Assembly: GCA_902761355.1 (NCBI GenBank)
Contig: CACWJY010000012.1
Coordinates: forward strand, 1-64,000
DNA: 64,000 bases
Source of the DNA: Fibrobacter succinogenes
Lineage (GTDB): Bacteria > Fibrobacterota > Fibrobacteria > Fibrobacterales > Fibrobacteraceae
Direction: 5' to 3'
How positions within the stretch are numbered: the first letter of the stretch is position 1; the number at the start of each line of letters is the position of its first letter. Both the position numbers and the translations under genes were made by a program. Positions 54,603-63,275 of this stretch are shown here, one piece after another. The notes beneath the pieces are model-generated. The model worked only from the letters and a program-made list of their open reading frames with translations. It made no database searches and was not told where the DNA came from.

Positions 54603-55049
54603 TTATATTTGTACATCCACTTTCGCCACCAGCACTTCGGAACGGGGCACCACGACATCGCCAGCGTTCCCCTTGAGGGTGAGCGTCAAATTTTCTTCGT
54701 CCGCAGCCTTGAGCTTGCCAGTCACCGGCTTACCGGTACTACGCGTCACTCGTAAAAAGCGCCCAATATTGCGGGTAAAATCGGCAACCGACTTGAGGGG
54801 GCGGTCCAACCCCGGCGACGACACTTCAAGCGTGTAGGCACCTTCGATAATTTCTGGATCCAGGTCCAACGCATCCGAAAGGTGGCGGCTCACGTTCGAG
54901 CAATCATCAATCGTAACCCCTTCGGGCTTGTCTATGTAAAGGCGCAAAGTTTTGCGTTTGCCGGCGCGGAACATGTCTTGTTCCACCAATGTAACGCCTG
55001 CGGCCTCACAGGCCTGGGCAATCAGTGTATCCAACTTTTGGGCTACCAA
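54603..55049 (-). CDS. rimP: Ribosome maturation factor RimP
   Basis: 148 aa. LIAQACEAAGVTLVEQDMFR, LRLYIDKPEGVTIDDCSNVSRHLSDALD and YTLEVSSPGLDRPL match the RimP two-domain fold. The frame opens with TTG at 55049, with GAGGT 4 nt before it; no better start is seen. It begins the operon with nusA, infB, rbfA, truB and ribF. Confidence 0.92.
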   Translation of the reverse strand: MVAQKLDTLIAQACEAAGVTLVEQDMFRAGKRKTLRLYIDKPEGVTIDDCSNVSRHLSDALDLDPEIIEGAYTLEVSSPGLDRPLKSVADFTRNIGRFLRVTRSTGKPVTGKLKAADEENLTLTLKGNAGDVVVPRSEVLVAKVDVQI

Positions 55050-55188
55050 ATAGACCTCGTATAATAAACGGCGTTCGCATACGGGCCCGAATTCAACTCG
55101 TTCAAGTCAAAAACGCACCCACGAACGTCAGTACAAGTCCAAATAGAGAAAAATTTTGTTCTGCGTGCAACCGCTTTAAACGCAAATA

Positions 55189-55203
55189 GGCCCCATAAGG
55201 GCC
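55189..55203 (-). terminator. Hairpin after nudC
   Basis: GGCCC and GGGCC (55189-55193 and 55199-55203) make a 5-bp stem, followed on the minus strand by TATTTG. It lies 5 bp after the nudC stop. Weak evidence for termination. Confidence 0.4.
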
Positions 55204-55208
55204 AAAAT

Positions 55209-56060
55209 CTACGATTCGCTCAACTGAAAGCCGCGCCTAAAATTTTCAATCAGGCAGCAGCTAATACTCACATCAGTTTCGTATTCAGGGATATCTTCGC
55301 GCTTAACCCACATCGCTTCAGAGAGCTCAGCTTCCTGCATGCGAATGGTATCATCGCCATCGAGTTCTGCAGTAAAGCCCGCAATCAGCGAATCGCTAAA
55401 GGGCCATGGTTGCGAACCAAAGTAGCGTACATTCTTAACACGCAGTCCCGCTTCTTCTAGGACTTCACGATGAACCGCCTGTTCCAAGCTCTCGCCCACC
55501 TCCACAAAGCCCGAAATCAAGAACAGGCGTGGATTCGGGTTATCGATATTATGGGCCATCAAAAGCTTTTCACCATTACGCACGGCCACAATGACCACCG
55601 GCGAAATACGCGGATAAACCACATTACCGCATTTAGGACAAACTATCGCACGTTCTTTTTCGCTACGAGTGGTCTCACAGCCACAACGACCGCAAAAACG
55701 GTTCAAGCATTCCCAATGAGCTATGTGCACCGAGGTAACGCCGCCCAGACGCTCAACCGGGCTCATGGTACGGAACGTGCGGTTACCCACAAACTCGTAA
55801 CCTTCGGGAGCTGTTTTATTGGAGCTATCATCCAAAAAGAATGCAGCACCGTCAATGTTCAAAAGGTAATGGCCCTTAAAACTTTCTAGGTCCTTGCCCT
55901 CGGCACCCAAGAGTTCACAGACACGCGGAATCGCATAAGAATCGCCTTGCTTTTTCAAAAGCGTCTTGGAACCATCGTAGCGGATTACATAATCGTCCTG
56001 TCTAGGGGCGCAAACCTTAAACTCGTTACTGAACTTGTGCGGAAAAATTTCGTGAATCAT
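55209..56060 (-). CDS. nudC: NudC-like NAD+/NADH pyrophosphatase (Nudix)
   Basis: 283 aa from the ATG at 56060; longer frames run through the terminator of the preceding gene. A zinc ribbon CGRCGC ... CPKCG is followed by the Nudix box GFVEVGESLEQAVHREVLEEAG and then the GSQPWPFSDSLIAGF motif that marks the NudC subfamily. It hydrolyses NAD(H) and can remove NAD caps from RNA. Confidence 0.92.
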   Translation of the reverse strand: MIHEIFPHKFSNEFKVCAPRQDDYVIRYDGSKTLLKKQGDSYAIPRVCELLGAEGKDLESFKGHYLLNIDGAAFFLDDSSNKTAPEGYEFVGNRTFRTMSPVERLGGVTSVHIAHWECLNRFCGRCGCETTRSEKERAIVCPKCGNVVYPRISPVVIVAVRNGEKLLMAHNIDNPNPRLFLISGFVEVGESLEQAVHREVLEEAGLRVKNVRYFGSQPWPFSDSLIAGFTAELDGDDTIRMQEAELSEAMWVKREDIPEYETDVSISCCLIENFRRGFQLSES

Positions 56061-56076
56061 ATGTACAATCTTTTTT

Positions 56077-56103
56077 AAAAAGGCTCCCGCATTGCGGGAG
56101 CCT
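56077..56103 (-). terminator. Terminator of the fibro-slime gene
   Basis: A 10-bp GC-rich stem (56081-56090 with 56094-56103) with a 3-nt loop, followed by TTTT on the minus strand. Confidence 0.85.
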
Positions 56104-56121
56104 ATAGGAATCAAAGTTTTT

Positions 56122-58926
56122 TTACTTGACCTTTACGCGGCGGTAACCACGCCTATAGACCTTGTTTGTTCTCTGGTACTGGTCCGTCATCACCACTGAA
56201 GAGGCGCCCTGCGACATGTAGCAGTGTTCGTACTTTTCCTTGATGATGGTCATCTGGTAAATATACGGACCCGTTGCAAGCATGCGGCCATTCTGCGATA
56301 CCGGGTACATCTTGACGGTCACAAGCATACCACCCGAAGAACCGTGCTGATCGAGCTGTTTGCCGTTCACATCATAGCACACACCAGAAGGTCTACCACC
56401 GTTTCCGGCATCCAGAGCCTTTTCAAATTCTTCGGCCGACACGGTCTGCTGGTACTGGCTCACAAAATGACCCAGGTGGTCAAACACGCGCACATTCACA
56501 CGGAACGGACCAGATGTTGCAAATGCCCAGCTAGCGCAGCTTTCGACGCCGTTACTGCTATAGCAACGCGTCTGAGCGCCATCTTCACGACCACCCACCT
56601 TGGTCACCGTTCCCGGAGGAGGCATACCAGTTTCTGTAGCAGAAGTATAGAGCAAAATCTGTTCTTCCGTCAAGTCTGCCATCGGGTCCTTACCCGGCAA
56701 AGCAGGCAGGTTCGTCAACATCAGGTCGCCCGTAAAGTCCAGAGGAAGTTCACCGCTGCCGGCCTTGTTCGTCAATTCATTAGCCGCCAGAGTAAAGTCA
56801 GGACGGTCGATGGTTGTATCTTGCGGAATAACCGGAGTCACCGGTTCTGCCGTAAAGGTAACGACAGCCCAATCCTTCGGAGTATCCGGAAGGCCAACTA
56901 CGCCCTTCCCCGAAGAAGACTTAACCGTAAACGTAATCTTGTCATTCCACAGAAGCATTTCATTCCAAATTTGTTCGCCAACAGAAGCGACATAAACATT
57001 CTTAAGTTCAATATCATCAGCATTTCCCTTGTCATACGGGAAGTTGAAAGCGATCTGGTCACTACCTAAAATTCCGCCTTCAATTACATGGTCTTCAAGA
57101 TCCCGCAATTCGCCTTCGATTTCATAAAGCACGCCCGAAGCGCCCTTGTCACCACCAAATACAATGCTCGACACATAGTAACCGTAAACCTTAGGTTCAG
57201 TCACAACAGCACCTGTTACTGGATCAAGCACAATATTTCCGGCAGCATCTTTCTTTGCTTCTTGACGCATCACCAAAATAGATGGCTGCCCACTCTTTTC
57301 CATAAACGTAACGGTTTCTTCATCCAAGGTCGTGTTCAGCATGAGCTTGGTTGTCTGCTTACCAGATTCATCCACCTTAATCACCACGTTACCTACAGCC
57401 GGCTGGCCGTAACGCGACGGAGCAAGTTCCGAAAGGGAACTGCGGATACGGAGGTTAGAACCATCAGACTGGCGGTCCGCATAGAAGAAGTGCAAATGAT
57501 GCCAAGACCCATCGTGCCAGGTACCATCCACATCCTGCTTAGCAGCACAAGAGTCTAACAGCGGGTCACCAGGATAGCAGCCATGGCCCTTGCTAGAAAG
57601 GTAGTCCATGTCAGCCGTACCTGTAGCAGCAAGGTGAGTACCACCAAGGTCCACCACCAAGACGCCATCCACGAAAATCCACATGTCATCGTCACCCGTA
57701 AACTTAAAGACTTCTCCCGCGCCTTTCTTGTACTTAAAGGCCGCATAGCCCATCATCGTAAAGCCATAGTTGCGCAAGTGACGCAGACCAATTCCATTGA
57801 CCAAACCGGCAGCACCTGTTGCAGCCGCACTAGCAGCAGTACCCGTCTTGGGGCCACCCGCTTTAAGCCAAGCCTCGCACAAGTCAGAAGTCGGTTCACC
57901 CGTATAGTCCTTCTGGCTAGAAGCCCACTGATACTTATACGGAGGACAGAAAATGGAGAGAGACTGCGGACCATATTGGTTTGCGCGACCAGACGGATAA
58001 ACAACACCAGCCTGATTTATAACACGACCCTGATTGTCATCAAGAGAATCTAACGGGAAATAGCCACCGTTATTCCAGTTCCTGTCGATTTCAAAATAAA
58101 GAGGAGCATTGGGATCTTGATCCAGAATCAAAGTAGCATTCGTACGCTTATTAAACTCAGGGACATCCGCATACCACTGTTCAAAGAACTGGTTATCGCA
58201 AGCATAACGGGCCCTCGTAATCGTCGGCTCATACATATCGAGAGCACCCCCTTCAATGGCGGGGAACTTTAGTTTCTGCTCCACCATGCCGGGAGTGATG
58301 TAAACAATCTGGGACCACCCGTGCGTCTTACAGGTCTTGTTACAATTCTTCTTATCATCCGGTGTTGAAGACGTCCAGTTCTTGGTTTCATTTGTATCGG
58401 CACAAAGGTCGGCCACCAAGCCACGCATCACATTCAATCCACCCGGATTGTTTGCGTCTTTTTGACAATTGCTGAATTCACCATACCAGGCATAACTGGA
58501 TTGATTATAAATGCCCTGGATATATTCAGGAGTCGTAGAAGTTTGTCCTAATTGAGTAACAGTAGCATACGGATAGCCAACAACACTTAGCGGAATACCG
58601 TACATTGGGGTCTGGGTATTACCGCATCCATAAAGATTGTAAGCCTCAACACTATGCGTTTTACAATCGGCTGTACGACGGAGAGCCCAATCAGTTCCGC
58701 ATCCGTAGCCAGGATATGTCCACGTATCAAAATTCTTTCTATTCTTAAGGCTATTATAAGCTTCTTCCTGGAAGTTTTCAAAGTCCGGGTGAGACACATC
58801 AAAATCGCGAATAATAATATCCAATTCGCGCTGATTTTCAGGAACAATTGCCTGCGAAGTCACCGCGCCAACCATACCAAACACCGTCGCGCACAGTGCA
58901 ATCCGTTTTGCCACATCAAATTTCAT
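56122..58926 (-). CDS. Fibro-slime domain surface protein
   Basis: 934 aa from the ATG at 58926, preceded by GGAGA; seven in-frame residues upstream are rejected. Signal peptide ends near TSQA. The fibro-slime/PA14-like core has KKGAGEVFKFTGDDDMWIFVDGVLVVDLGG and HFFYADRQSDGSNLRIRSSL (about residues 390-485). Many cysteine pairs occur in the N-terminal 250 residues. The tail is basic (RRGYRRVKVK). Proteins of this family are abundant on the Fibrobacter surface and linked to cellulose adhesion; this is a family-based inference. Confidence 0.88.
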   Translation of the reverse strand: MKFDVAKRIALCATVFGMVGAVTSQAIVPENQRELDIIIRDFDVSHPDFENFQEEAYNSLKNRKNFDTWTYPGYGCGTDWALRRTADCKTHSVEAYNLYGCGNTQTPMYGIPLSVVGYPYATVTQLGQTSTTPEYIQGIYNQSSYAWYGEFSNCQKDANNPGGLNVMRGLVADLCADTNETKNWTSSTPDDKKNCNKTCKTHGWSQIVYITPGMVEQKLKFPAIEGGALDMYEPTITRARYACDNQFFEQWYADVPEFNKRTNATLILDQDPNAPLYFEIDRNWNNGGYFPLDSLDDNQGRVINQAGVVYPSGRANQYGPQSLSIFCPPYKYQWASSQKDYTGEPTSDLCEAWLKAGGPKTGTAASAAATGAAGLVNGIGLRHLRNYGFTMMGYAAFKYKKGAGEVFKFTGDDDMWIFVDGVLVVDLGGTHLAATGTADMDYLSSKGHGCYPGDPLLDSCAAKQDVDGTWHDGSWHHLHFFYADRQSDGSNLRIRSSLSELAPSRYGQPAVGNVVIKVDESGKQTTKLMLNTTLDEETVTFMEKSGQPSILVMRQEAKKDAAGNIVLDPVTGAVVTEPKVYGYYVSSIVFGGDKGASGVLYEIEGELRDLEDHVIEGGILGSDQIAFNFPYDKGNADDIELKNVYVASVGEQIWNEMLLWNDKITFTVKSSSGKGVVGLPDTPKDWAVVTFTAEPVTPVIPQDTTIDRPDFTLAANELTNKAGSGELPLDFTGDLMLTNLPALPGKDPMADLTEEQILLYTSATETGMPPPGTVTKVGGREDGAQTRCYSSNGVESCASWAFATSGPFRVNVRVFDHLGHFVSQYQQTVSAEEFEKALDAGNGGRPSGVCYDVNGKQLDQHGSSGGMLVTVKMYPVSQNGRMLATGPYIYQMTIIKEKYEHCYMSQGASSVVMTDQYQRTNKVYRRGYRRVKVK

Positions 58927-59033
58927 ATAATCCAATCTCCACGCCAAGAACAGGCTTAGAATATTCGCCCTAAATATACACCTTTTTTTTCAAATTCTTT
59001 GCGCGTTTATAAAAAAAAACATCTAAAAACGGT

Positions 59034-59080
59034 CTTTTGCATTTTTTTTGTGATTCCGAAAATTTACTTTTGCATTTTTT
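59034..59080. repeat. 14-bp direct repeat upstream of the fibro-slime gene
   Basis: CTTTTGCATTTTTT occurs at 59034-59047 and again at 59067-59080. TTTTGCATTTTTTA also occurs at 9039-9052 before the BrkB-type gene. It may be an AT-rich regulatory element or chance in AT-rich spacer. Confidence 0.4.
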
Positions 59081-59174
59081 AGGGGCAAATCACCCCGGAC
59101 CTAGCCTCAGGGTCTACCCCCTTCGCTAAAATTTTTACTCGGCCAAATTATTTTTTTCTAAATAAAGGCCCACT

Positions 59175-59792
59175 ATGTCTTTTACCACCATTTTTACGAT
59201 CATCATGTCGTTGGTTATTTTACGAATCCTTTGGCTTAGGCTAAAGGCCGCCAATAGCCACAGCGAGAATTTTAAGCAGCTCTCCCCCAAAGACCAGCTG
59301 GCCGTACTAAAAGAATGCCTCTTGAACAACCCGACCGAGACAAATCTGCAAAATCTCAAGGATTTTTCCCAAAGAGAAAAACTCAACATAGATACAGAAT
59401 CGTACAGGCCCTTTCTAAAAAAGCAGCTTGAACTTTCTAAAAAGAAAGACGCCCTCGCCGAAGACAACGAACTCTTTAGCCAAGAAGCCCAGTGGATGGA
59501 CCGCATACGTCCCCTCGAATTTACCGAGGCCGAAGCTGCCCGAACAGAGTCCAATACCGAAAACTACATCGTAAGGACCCTTGAAGGAATCTCTAGGCTA
59601 TACTCCGACGAAGCCATTCTAGCCGAACTAAAAAAATTAGAGAACGACTACCCCAAGTCTGTAACCCTGTCAAAAAATTACGTCCAGCTCATGGAGCTCC
59701 GAGAGCAAAGCCTCGCCGACGACGAATCCCTCAAAAAGCTGCGTCAAGCCAAAACAGCCTGGGAAGAAGACCTGCTCCACTACGAGCCCTAA
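59175..59792 (+). CDS. Membrane-anchored hypothetical protein
   Basis: 205 aa. One N-terminal transmembrane helix (SFTTIFTIIMSLVILRILWL) and then a highly charged, helical, probably coiled-coil body (SPKDQLAVLKECLLN ... ELSKKKDALAEDNELF). No family recognised. A single-gene unit with a terminator just after it. Confidence 0.65.
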   Translation: MSFTTIFTIIMSLVILRILWLRLKAANSHSENFKQLSPKDQLAVLKECLLNNPTETNLQNLKDFSQREKLNIDTESYRPFLKKQLELSKKKDALAEDNELFSQEAQWMDRIRPLEFTEAEAARTESNTENYIVRTLEGISRLYSDEAILAELKKLENDYPKSVTLSKNYVQLMELREQSLADDESLKKLRQAKTAWEEDLLHYEP

Positions 59793-59815
59793 CCTTCGCC
59801 AAAAATTGCAGATAC

Positions 59816-59844
59816 AAAAAAAGTCCCCTGACGGGGACTTTTTT
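59816..59844. terminator. Bidirectional terminator
   Basis: An 8-bp stem (59821-59828 with 59833-59840) with TGAC loop, A-run before and T-run after. It serves the converging genes on both sides. Confidence 0.9.
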
Positions 59845-59862
59845 CACAATCTCTAAACTCAA

Positions 59863-60759
59863 TTAAAACCAGCGCCAAGTCAGGCCAAAGAGCACCATGC
59901 TCTTGTACTGGGTATTTTCGTCGAGGTCATAGTCATAAGCCATGTCATAGCCGACCTGAAGTTCGATGAGCGGAGCAATCATCACAGACAGCAAGTTTTC
60001 CCAAAGGCCGTCAATCTTTTCGGTACCTTCAAAGTTGGTGAAGGCCCACAGACGGGTCTTGAAGCTCACGATGTCAGAGAAGGCATACTTGAATTCCGTA
60101 ATCGATTCGAGACCGGGTTCGTCGCGGAATTCCTTAATGGAACCCTTGTGACCCGCAGCGACCTTTTCCTTATAATGTTCGTCAGCATAGCCGTAGCCCT
60201 TAGAAATGGTCATACGGTTTGCAAAGCCGAGGCGCTGAGAGAAATTGTCGTTCGGAATATAGGCAAGACCGGCGACCTGAGTTTCGTAAGCCGGATCCAT
60301 GAAGCTAGAAATAGCCTTCTTGACTTCGTTGCCATCTTCGTCTTCGCTATATTCGTAGCCAGCCATGAACTGAGTTTCAAAGCGGTTACCAACGTAAGGC
60401 TTCAGAACTTCGGTCATATTGAAGTCGACCATCGATTCCCAGAAGAGGCGGTCATTGGACTTACGCTTGCCAACGCCCTTGGTCCAAGTCTGACCGAGGT
60501 CGATATCGATGAGGTTACGCCAGTTGGCGATTTTCCACTTACCTTGCACATCGGCATCGTAAGTCACGAGCCAGGTATAGTTAGAGGTTCCGTCTTTCTG
60601 CCAGTTGCTGAAATTGTACCAGTTGTAACGAACGGCGGCGACCACATCGGCCGTCCAGTTTTCGGGGAGAGCCCCTTCAAACATACCACCTTCTGCCATA
60701 GCAGGAGCGGCAAAGGTGCAAGCGGCAGCACATGCCATGATTAAAGATTTGATTTTCAT
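59863..60759 (-). CDS. DUF3078-like outer-membrane protein
   Basis: 298 aa. Signal peptide ends at PAMA. Early NWYNFSNWQKDGTSNYTWLVTYDAD and later LFWESMVDFN and YVGNRFETQFMAGYEY are the DUF3078 pattern, a beta-barrel family of the Bacteroidota-Fibrobacterota group. It ends with an aromatic residue (LTWRWF), as barrels do. AAGGAAAGAG precedes the ATG. Function unknown. Confidence 0.8.
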   Translation of the reverse strand: MKIKSLIMACAAACTFAAPAMAEGGMFEGALPENWTADVVAAVRYNWYNFSNWQKDGTSNYTWLVTYDADVQGKWKIANWRNLIDIDLGQTWTKGVGKRKSNDRLFWESMVDFNMTEVLKPYVGNRFETQFMAGYEYSEDEDGNEVKKAISSFMDPAYETQVAGLAYIPNDNFSQRLGFANRMTISKGYGYADEHYKEKVAAGHKGSIKEFRDEPGLESITEFKYAFSDIVSFKTRLWAFTNFEGTEKIDGLWENLLSVMIAPLIELQVGYDMAYDYDLDENTQYKSMVLFGLTWRWF

Positions 60760-60843
60760 TTCTCTTTCCTTTTGTTATGCCCCATCCAAACCCAGGGACG
60801 TTGTGCGCATACCAATATAGGAATAAAAAAGTATATTTGGCGT

Positions 60844-61356
60844 ATGTTTTTCTTAAAAAACAAGACCTTTTTAGGGGTGATTTTCGCCCTTGTCATCTTG
60901 AACACCCACTGCCAGGCCGACACCTGGCGGTTTAACGCGGGTATCGGCAGCCGCAACCAGACCCCCGTCGTTCTTTTAGGTGGTTTCGGCTACAAAAACG
61001 CCATTTTGCGAGTTCAGGGAATGGGGGTCTATAAAGAAGAAAATGATTTCTGGTGCGGAGTCCGCGGAAGCCTGCTCTGGACTTTTTTTAGAGAATTGCC
61101 TTTTAACTTTGACGCAGGTGTCGGTGGCGGTTACGAATACGCCCGAGCACCAAACAAAATGCACCAGGCCTTCAACAAGGCAAACCACAACATCTACGTC
61201 TATCCCCACAACTTTAAAGAAGTCGCCGATATTTCGCTAGAACTATGGACGCACCTTTTTGGCTTTTACACACAAATTAGCGTTCCCGCCTACCGATTCC
61301 AAGAACACGATTCAAAGAAGATTTTGTGGGGCGCGGGATACATGCTGGAATTTTGA
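60844..61356 (+). CDS. Small exported envelope protein
   Basis: 170 aa from the ATG at 60844; a longer frame to 60772 runs through the promoter box TATATTTG (60832-60839), which lies 4 nt from this ATG. Signal peptide MFFLKNKTFLGVIFALVILNTHCQA. The mature part has glycine-rich strands (GVGGGYEYARAP) and ends GAGYMLEF, suggesting a small beta-barrel. No family recognised. Confidence 0.65.
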   Translation: MFFLKNKTFLGVIFALVILNTHCQADTWRFNAGIGSRNQTPVVLLGGFGYKNAILRVQGMGVYKEENDFWCGVRGSLLWTFFRELPFNFDAGVGGGYEYARAPNKMHQAFNKANHNIYVYPHNFKEVADISLELWTHLFGFYTQISVPAYRFQEHDSKKILWGAGYMLEF

Positions 61357-61388
61357 TGTAAAATTTGGAATGAGGGATTGACTTAACA

Positions 61389-61422
61389 ACGTCATTGCGA
61401 GACTCGCAGAGTCGAAGCAATC
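61389..61422. repeat. GTCATTGCGAG-type palindromic repeat copy
   Basis: Nested stems ATTGC (61394-61398) with GCAAT (61417-61421) and GACTC (61401-61405) with GAGTC (61409-61413). It shares the GTCATTGCG core with the copies near 1153-1249. Confidence 0.55.
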
Positions 61423-61445
61423 CTGAAATGAATTTTTATTAGGAA

Positions 61446-61484
61446 TAAAAAAACTCGGTCAGATGAACTGAACCGAGTTTTTTT
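61446..61484. terminator. Bidirectional terminator next to argG
   Basis: An 8-bp stem (61452-61459 with 61472-61479) extended by CAG/CTG with one bulged A, flanked by A-run and T-run. Confidence 0.9.
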
Positions 61485-61491
61485 GGCGATG

Positions 61492-61512
61492 CCCGCTTGC
61501 GTGGGCATGACA
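61492..61512. repeat. Short GC-rich palindrome
   Basis: ATGCCCGC-TTGC-GTGGGCAT hairpin, one G-T pair, between the terminator and the argG stop. It looks like a second palindromic repeat unit. Confidence 0.35.
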
Positions 61513-61518
61513 ACCTAA

Positions 61519-62790
61519 TTACTTCTTAGGAAGCACGACCGGCTTGCCAAAGTCGACGTTGGTCTTGTTGCCGAGCAACAGGGCGCGCGTCTTGAGCGGG
61601 AGGCCGTAGCAGCGGATGAAGCCCGTTGCGTCCTTCTGGTCGTACATGTCAACGTCGGTGAATCCACCGAGGCCCATGTCGTAGAGGCTGTAGGGGCTCT
61701 TGATGCCAGCCGGAATGATGTTACCCTTGTAGAGCTTGAGGGTCACGTCACCGGTAACAACCTTGTTCACTTCGGCGAAAAAGGCGTCCATAGCCTGGCG
61801 GAGCGGAGTGAACCACTGGCCATTGTACACGAGGTTGGCATAAGTCATAGACATCTTCTGGGCTTCGAACAAGGTTTCCTTGTCGAGCACGAGCTGCTGC
61901 AGGCATTCGTGAGCCTTGTACAGGAGCGTGCCACCCGGAGTTTCGTACACGCCGCGGCTCTTGAGGCCGACGAGGCGGTTTTCAACGATGTCCAAGAGAC
62001 CGCAAGCGTTCTTGCCGCCAATCTTGTTCAGGTATTCGAGGAGTTCGACAGCGCCCATCTTCTTGCCGTCGATAGCCACCGGATTACCCTTATCGAAGGT
62101 AATCGTCACGTGATCAGCCTTGTTCGGGGCCTTTTCGTACGTGTTGGTGTGCTTGAGGAATTCGTACTTGTGTTCCTGTTCCGGGAATTCCAGAACGCCA
62201 CCTTCGTGAGAGAGGTGCCACAGGTTACCATCTTCGGAGTAAATCTTCTTCTTGCTGATGCCGTTCAGCGGAATCTTATGAGCGGCGGCGTAGTCGATAG
62301 CGTCTTCGCGGCTATGGAACGTCCACTTCGGGTCCTTCCACGGAGCGATGATTTCGAGCTTCGGGTTGAGTGCGGCGTAGGTCAGTTCGAAACGGACCTG
62401 GTCGTTACCCTTACCGGTAGCACCGTGAGCAACAGCGTAGGCGCCTTCCTTTTCAGCAATCTTCACCTGATACTTGGCGATGAGCGGACGGGCGAAAGAG
62501 GTACCCAGGAGGTAGGTGCTTTCGTACTTTGCACCGGCGCGAACGGTCGGCCAAACGTAGTCTTCGAGGAATTCCTTCTTGAGGTCGAGAACGTAGCACT
62601 TGGAAGCGCCGGTCTTGAGAGCCTTGTCTTCGAGGGCCTTTGCGTCCGGGAAGTCGTTCTGACCGAGGTCGGCGGCGAAAGCGATCACTTCGCAGTCGTA
62701 GTTTTCCTTGAGCCAGGGGATGATGATGGAAGTATCGAGTCCACCGCTATAAGCGAGGACAACCTTCTTCTTGGATTCTTTCTTAGCCAT
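61519..62790 (-). CDS. argG: Argininosuccinate synthase
   Basis: 423 aa. The ATP pyrophosphatase loop AYSGGLDTS is at 13-21; [17 protein letters not shown] and [11 protein letters not shown] fit the family, and the C-terminal helix is present. It joins citrulline and aspartate in arginine synthesis. AAGGAAA precedes the ATG. No other arg gene adjoins it. Confidence 0.96.
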   Translation of the reverse strand: MAKKESKKKVVLAYSGGLDTSIIIPWLKENYDCEVIAFAADLGQNDFPDAKALEDKALKTGASKCYVLDLKKEFLEDYVWPTVRAGAKYESTYLLGTSFARPLIAKYQVKIAEKEGAYAVAHGATGKGNDQVRFELTYAALNPKLEIIAPWKDPKWTFHSREDAIDYAAAHKIPLNGISKKKIYSEDGNLWHLSHEGGVLEFPEQEHKYEFLKHTNTYEKAPNKADHVTITFDKGNPVAIDGKKMGAVELLEYLNKIGGKNACGLLDIVENRLVGLKSRGVYETPGGTLLYKAHECLQQLVLDKETLFEAQKMSMTYANLVYNGQWFTPLRQAMDAFFAEVNKVVTGDVTLKLYKGNIIPAGIKSPYSLYDMGLGGFTDVDMYDQKDATGFIRCYGLPLKTRALLLGNKTNVDFGKPVVLPKK

Positions 62791-62875
62791 TGTATTTCCT
62801 TTGAGAAAAATTTAGACGAGAAAAATATAGTATTTTCATAAAACAACGCCAGATTTAACTAAAAGGAATTACACT

Positions 62876-63184
62876 ATGGACATGAGCAAAATGTTACGCG
62901 ACCTTCAGAAGATGCAGAGCAAGATGATGAAGGCTCAGAGCGACCTCAAGGCCCAGAGCTTCGAAGCCGAAGCCGGTGGTGGCATGGTGAAAGTCGCCAT
63001 GAACGGTAAGGGCGTACTCACGATGATCAAGATCAATCCCGATGCCGTAGACAAGGACGACGTAGAAGCCCTCGAAGACCTGCTCATGGCAGCCATCAAC
63101 GCCGCCGTCAAGAAAAAAGACGATGCCACCCAGTCCAGCATTTCGGACATCACCGGTGGTATGAAAATTCCCGGCCTGATGTAA
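62876..63184 (+). CDS. YbaB/EbfC nucleoid-associated protein
   Basis: 102 aa. DMSKMLRDLQKMQSKMMKAQSDL, GGGMVKVAMNGKGVLTMIKI and a C-terminal ITGGMKIPGLM are the family pattern. It binds DNA as a dimer. In many genomes it follows dnaX and precedes recR; neither is present here. AAGGAAT precedes the ATG. Confidence 0.93.
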   Translation: MDMSKMLRDLQKMQSKMMKAQSDLKAQSFEAEAGGGMVKVAMNGKGVLTMIKINPDAVDKDDVEALEDLLMAAINAAVKKKDDATQSSISDITGGMKIPGLM

Positions 63185-63230
63185 TCAGCGGAACATCCTT
63201 CAACAACTTATCTCGTTGTTCGTATATGCA

Positions 63231-63260
63231 AAAGACTCACCCGAAGGTGAGTCTTTTTTT
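63231..63260 (+). terminator. Terminator of ybaB
   Basis: An 11-bp stem (63231-63241 with 63246-63256) with CGAA loop and T-run. It lies between two copies of a 12-bp direct repeat, TCGTTGTTCGTA (63213-63224 and 63260-63271). Confidence 0.9.
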
Positions 63261-63275
63261 CGTTGTTCGTACATT

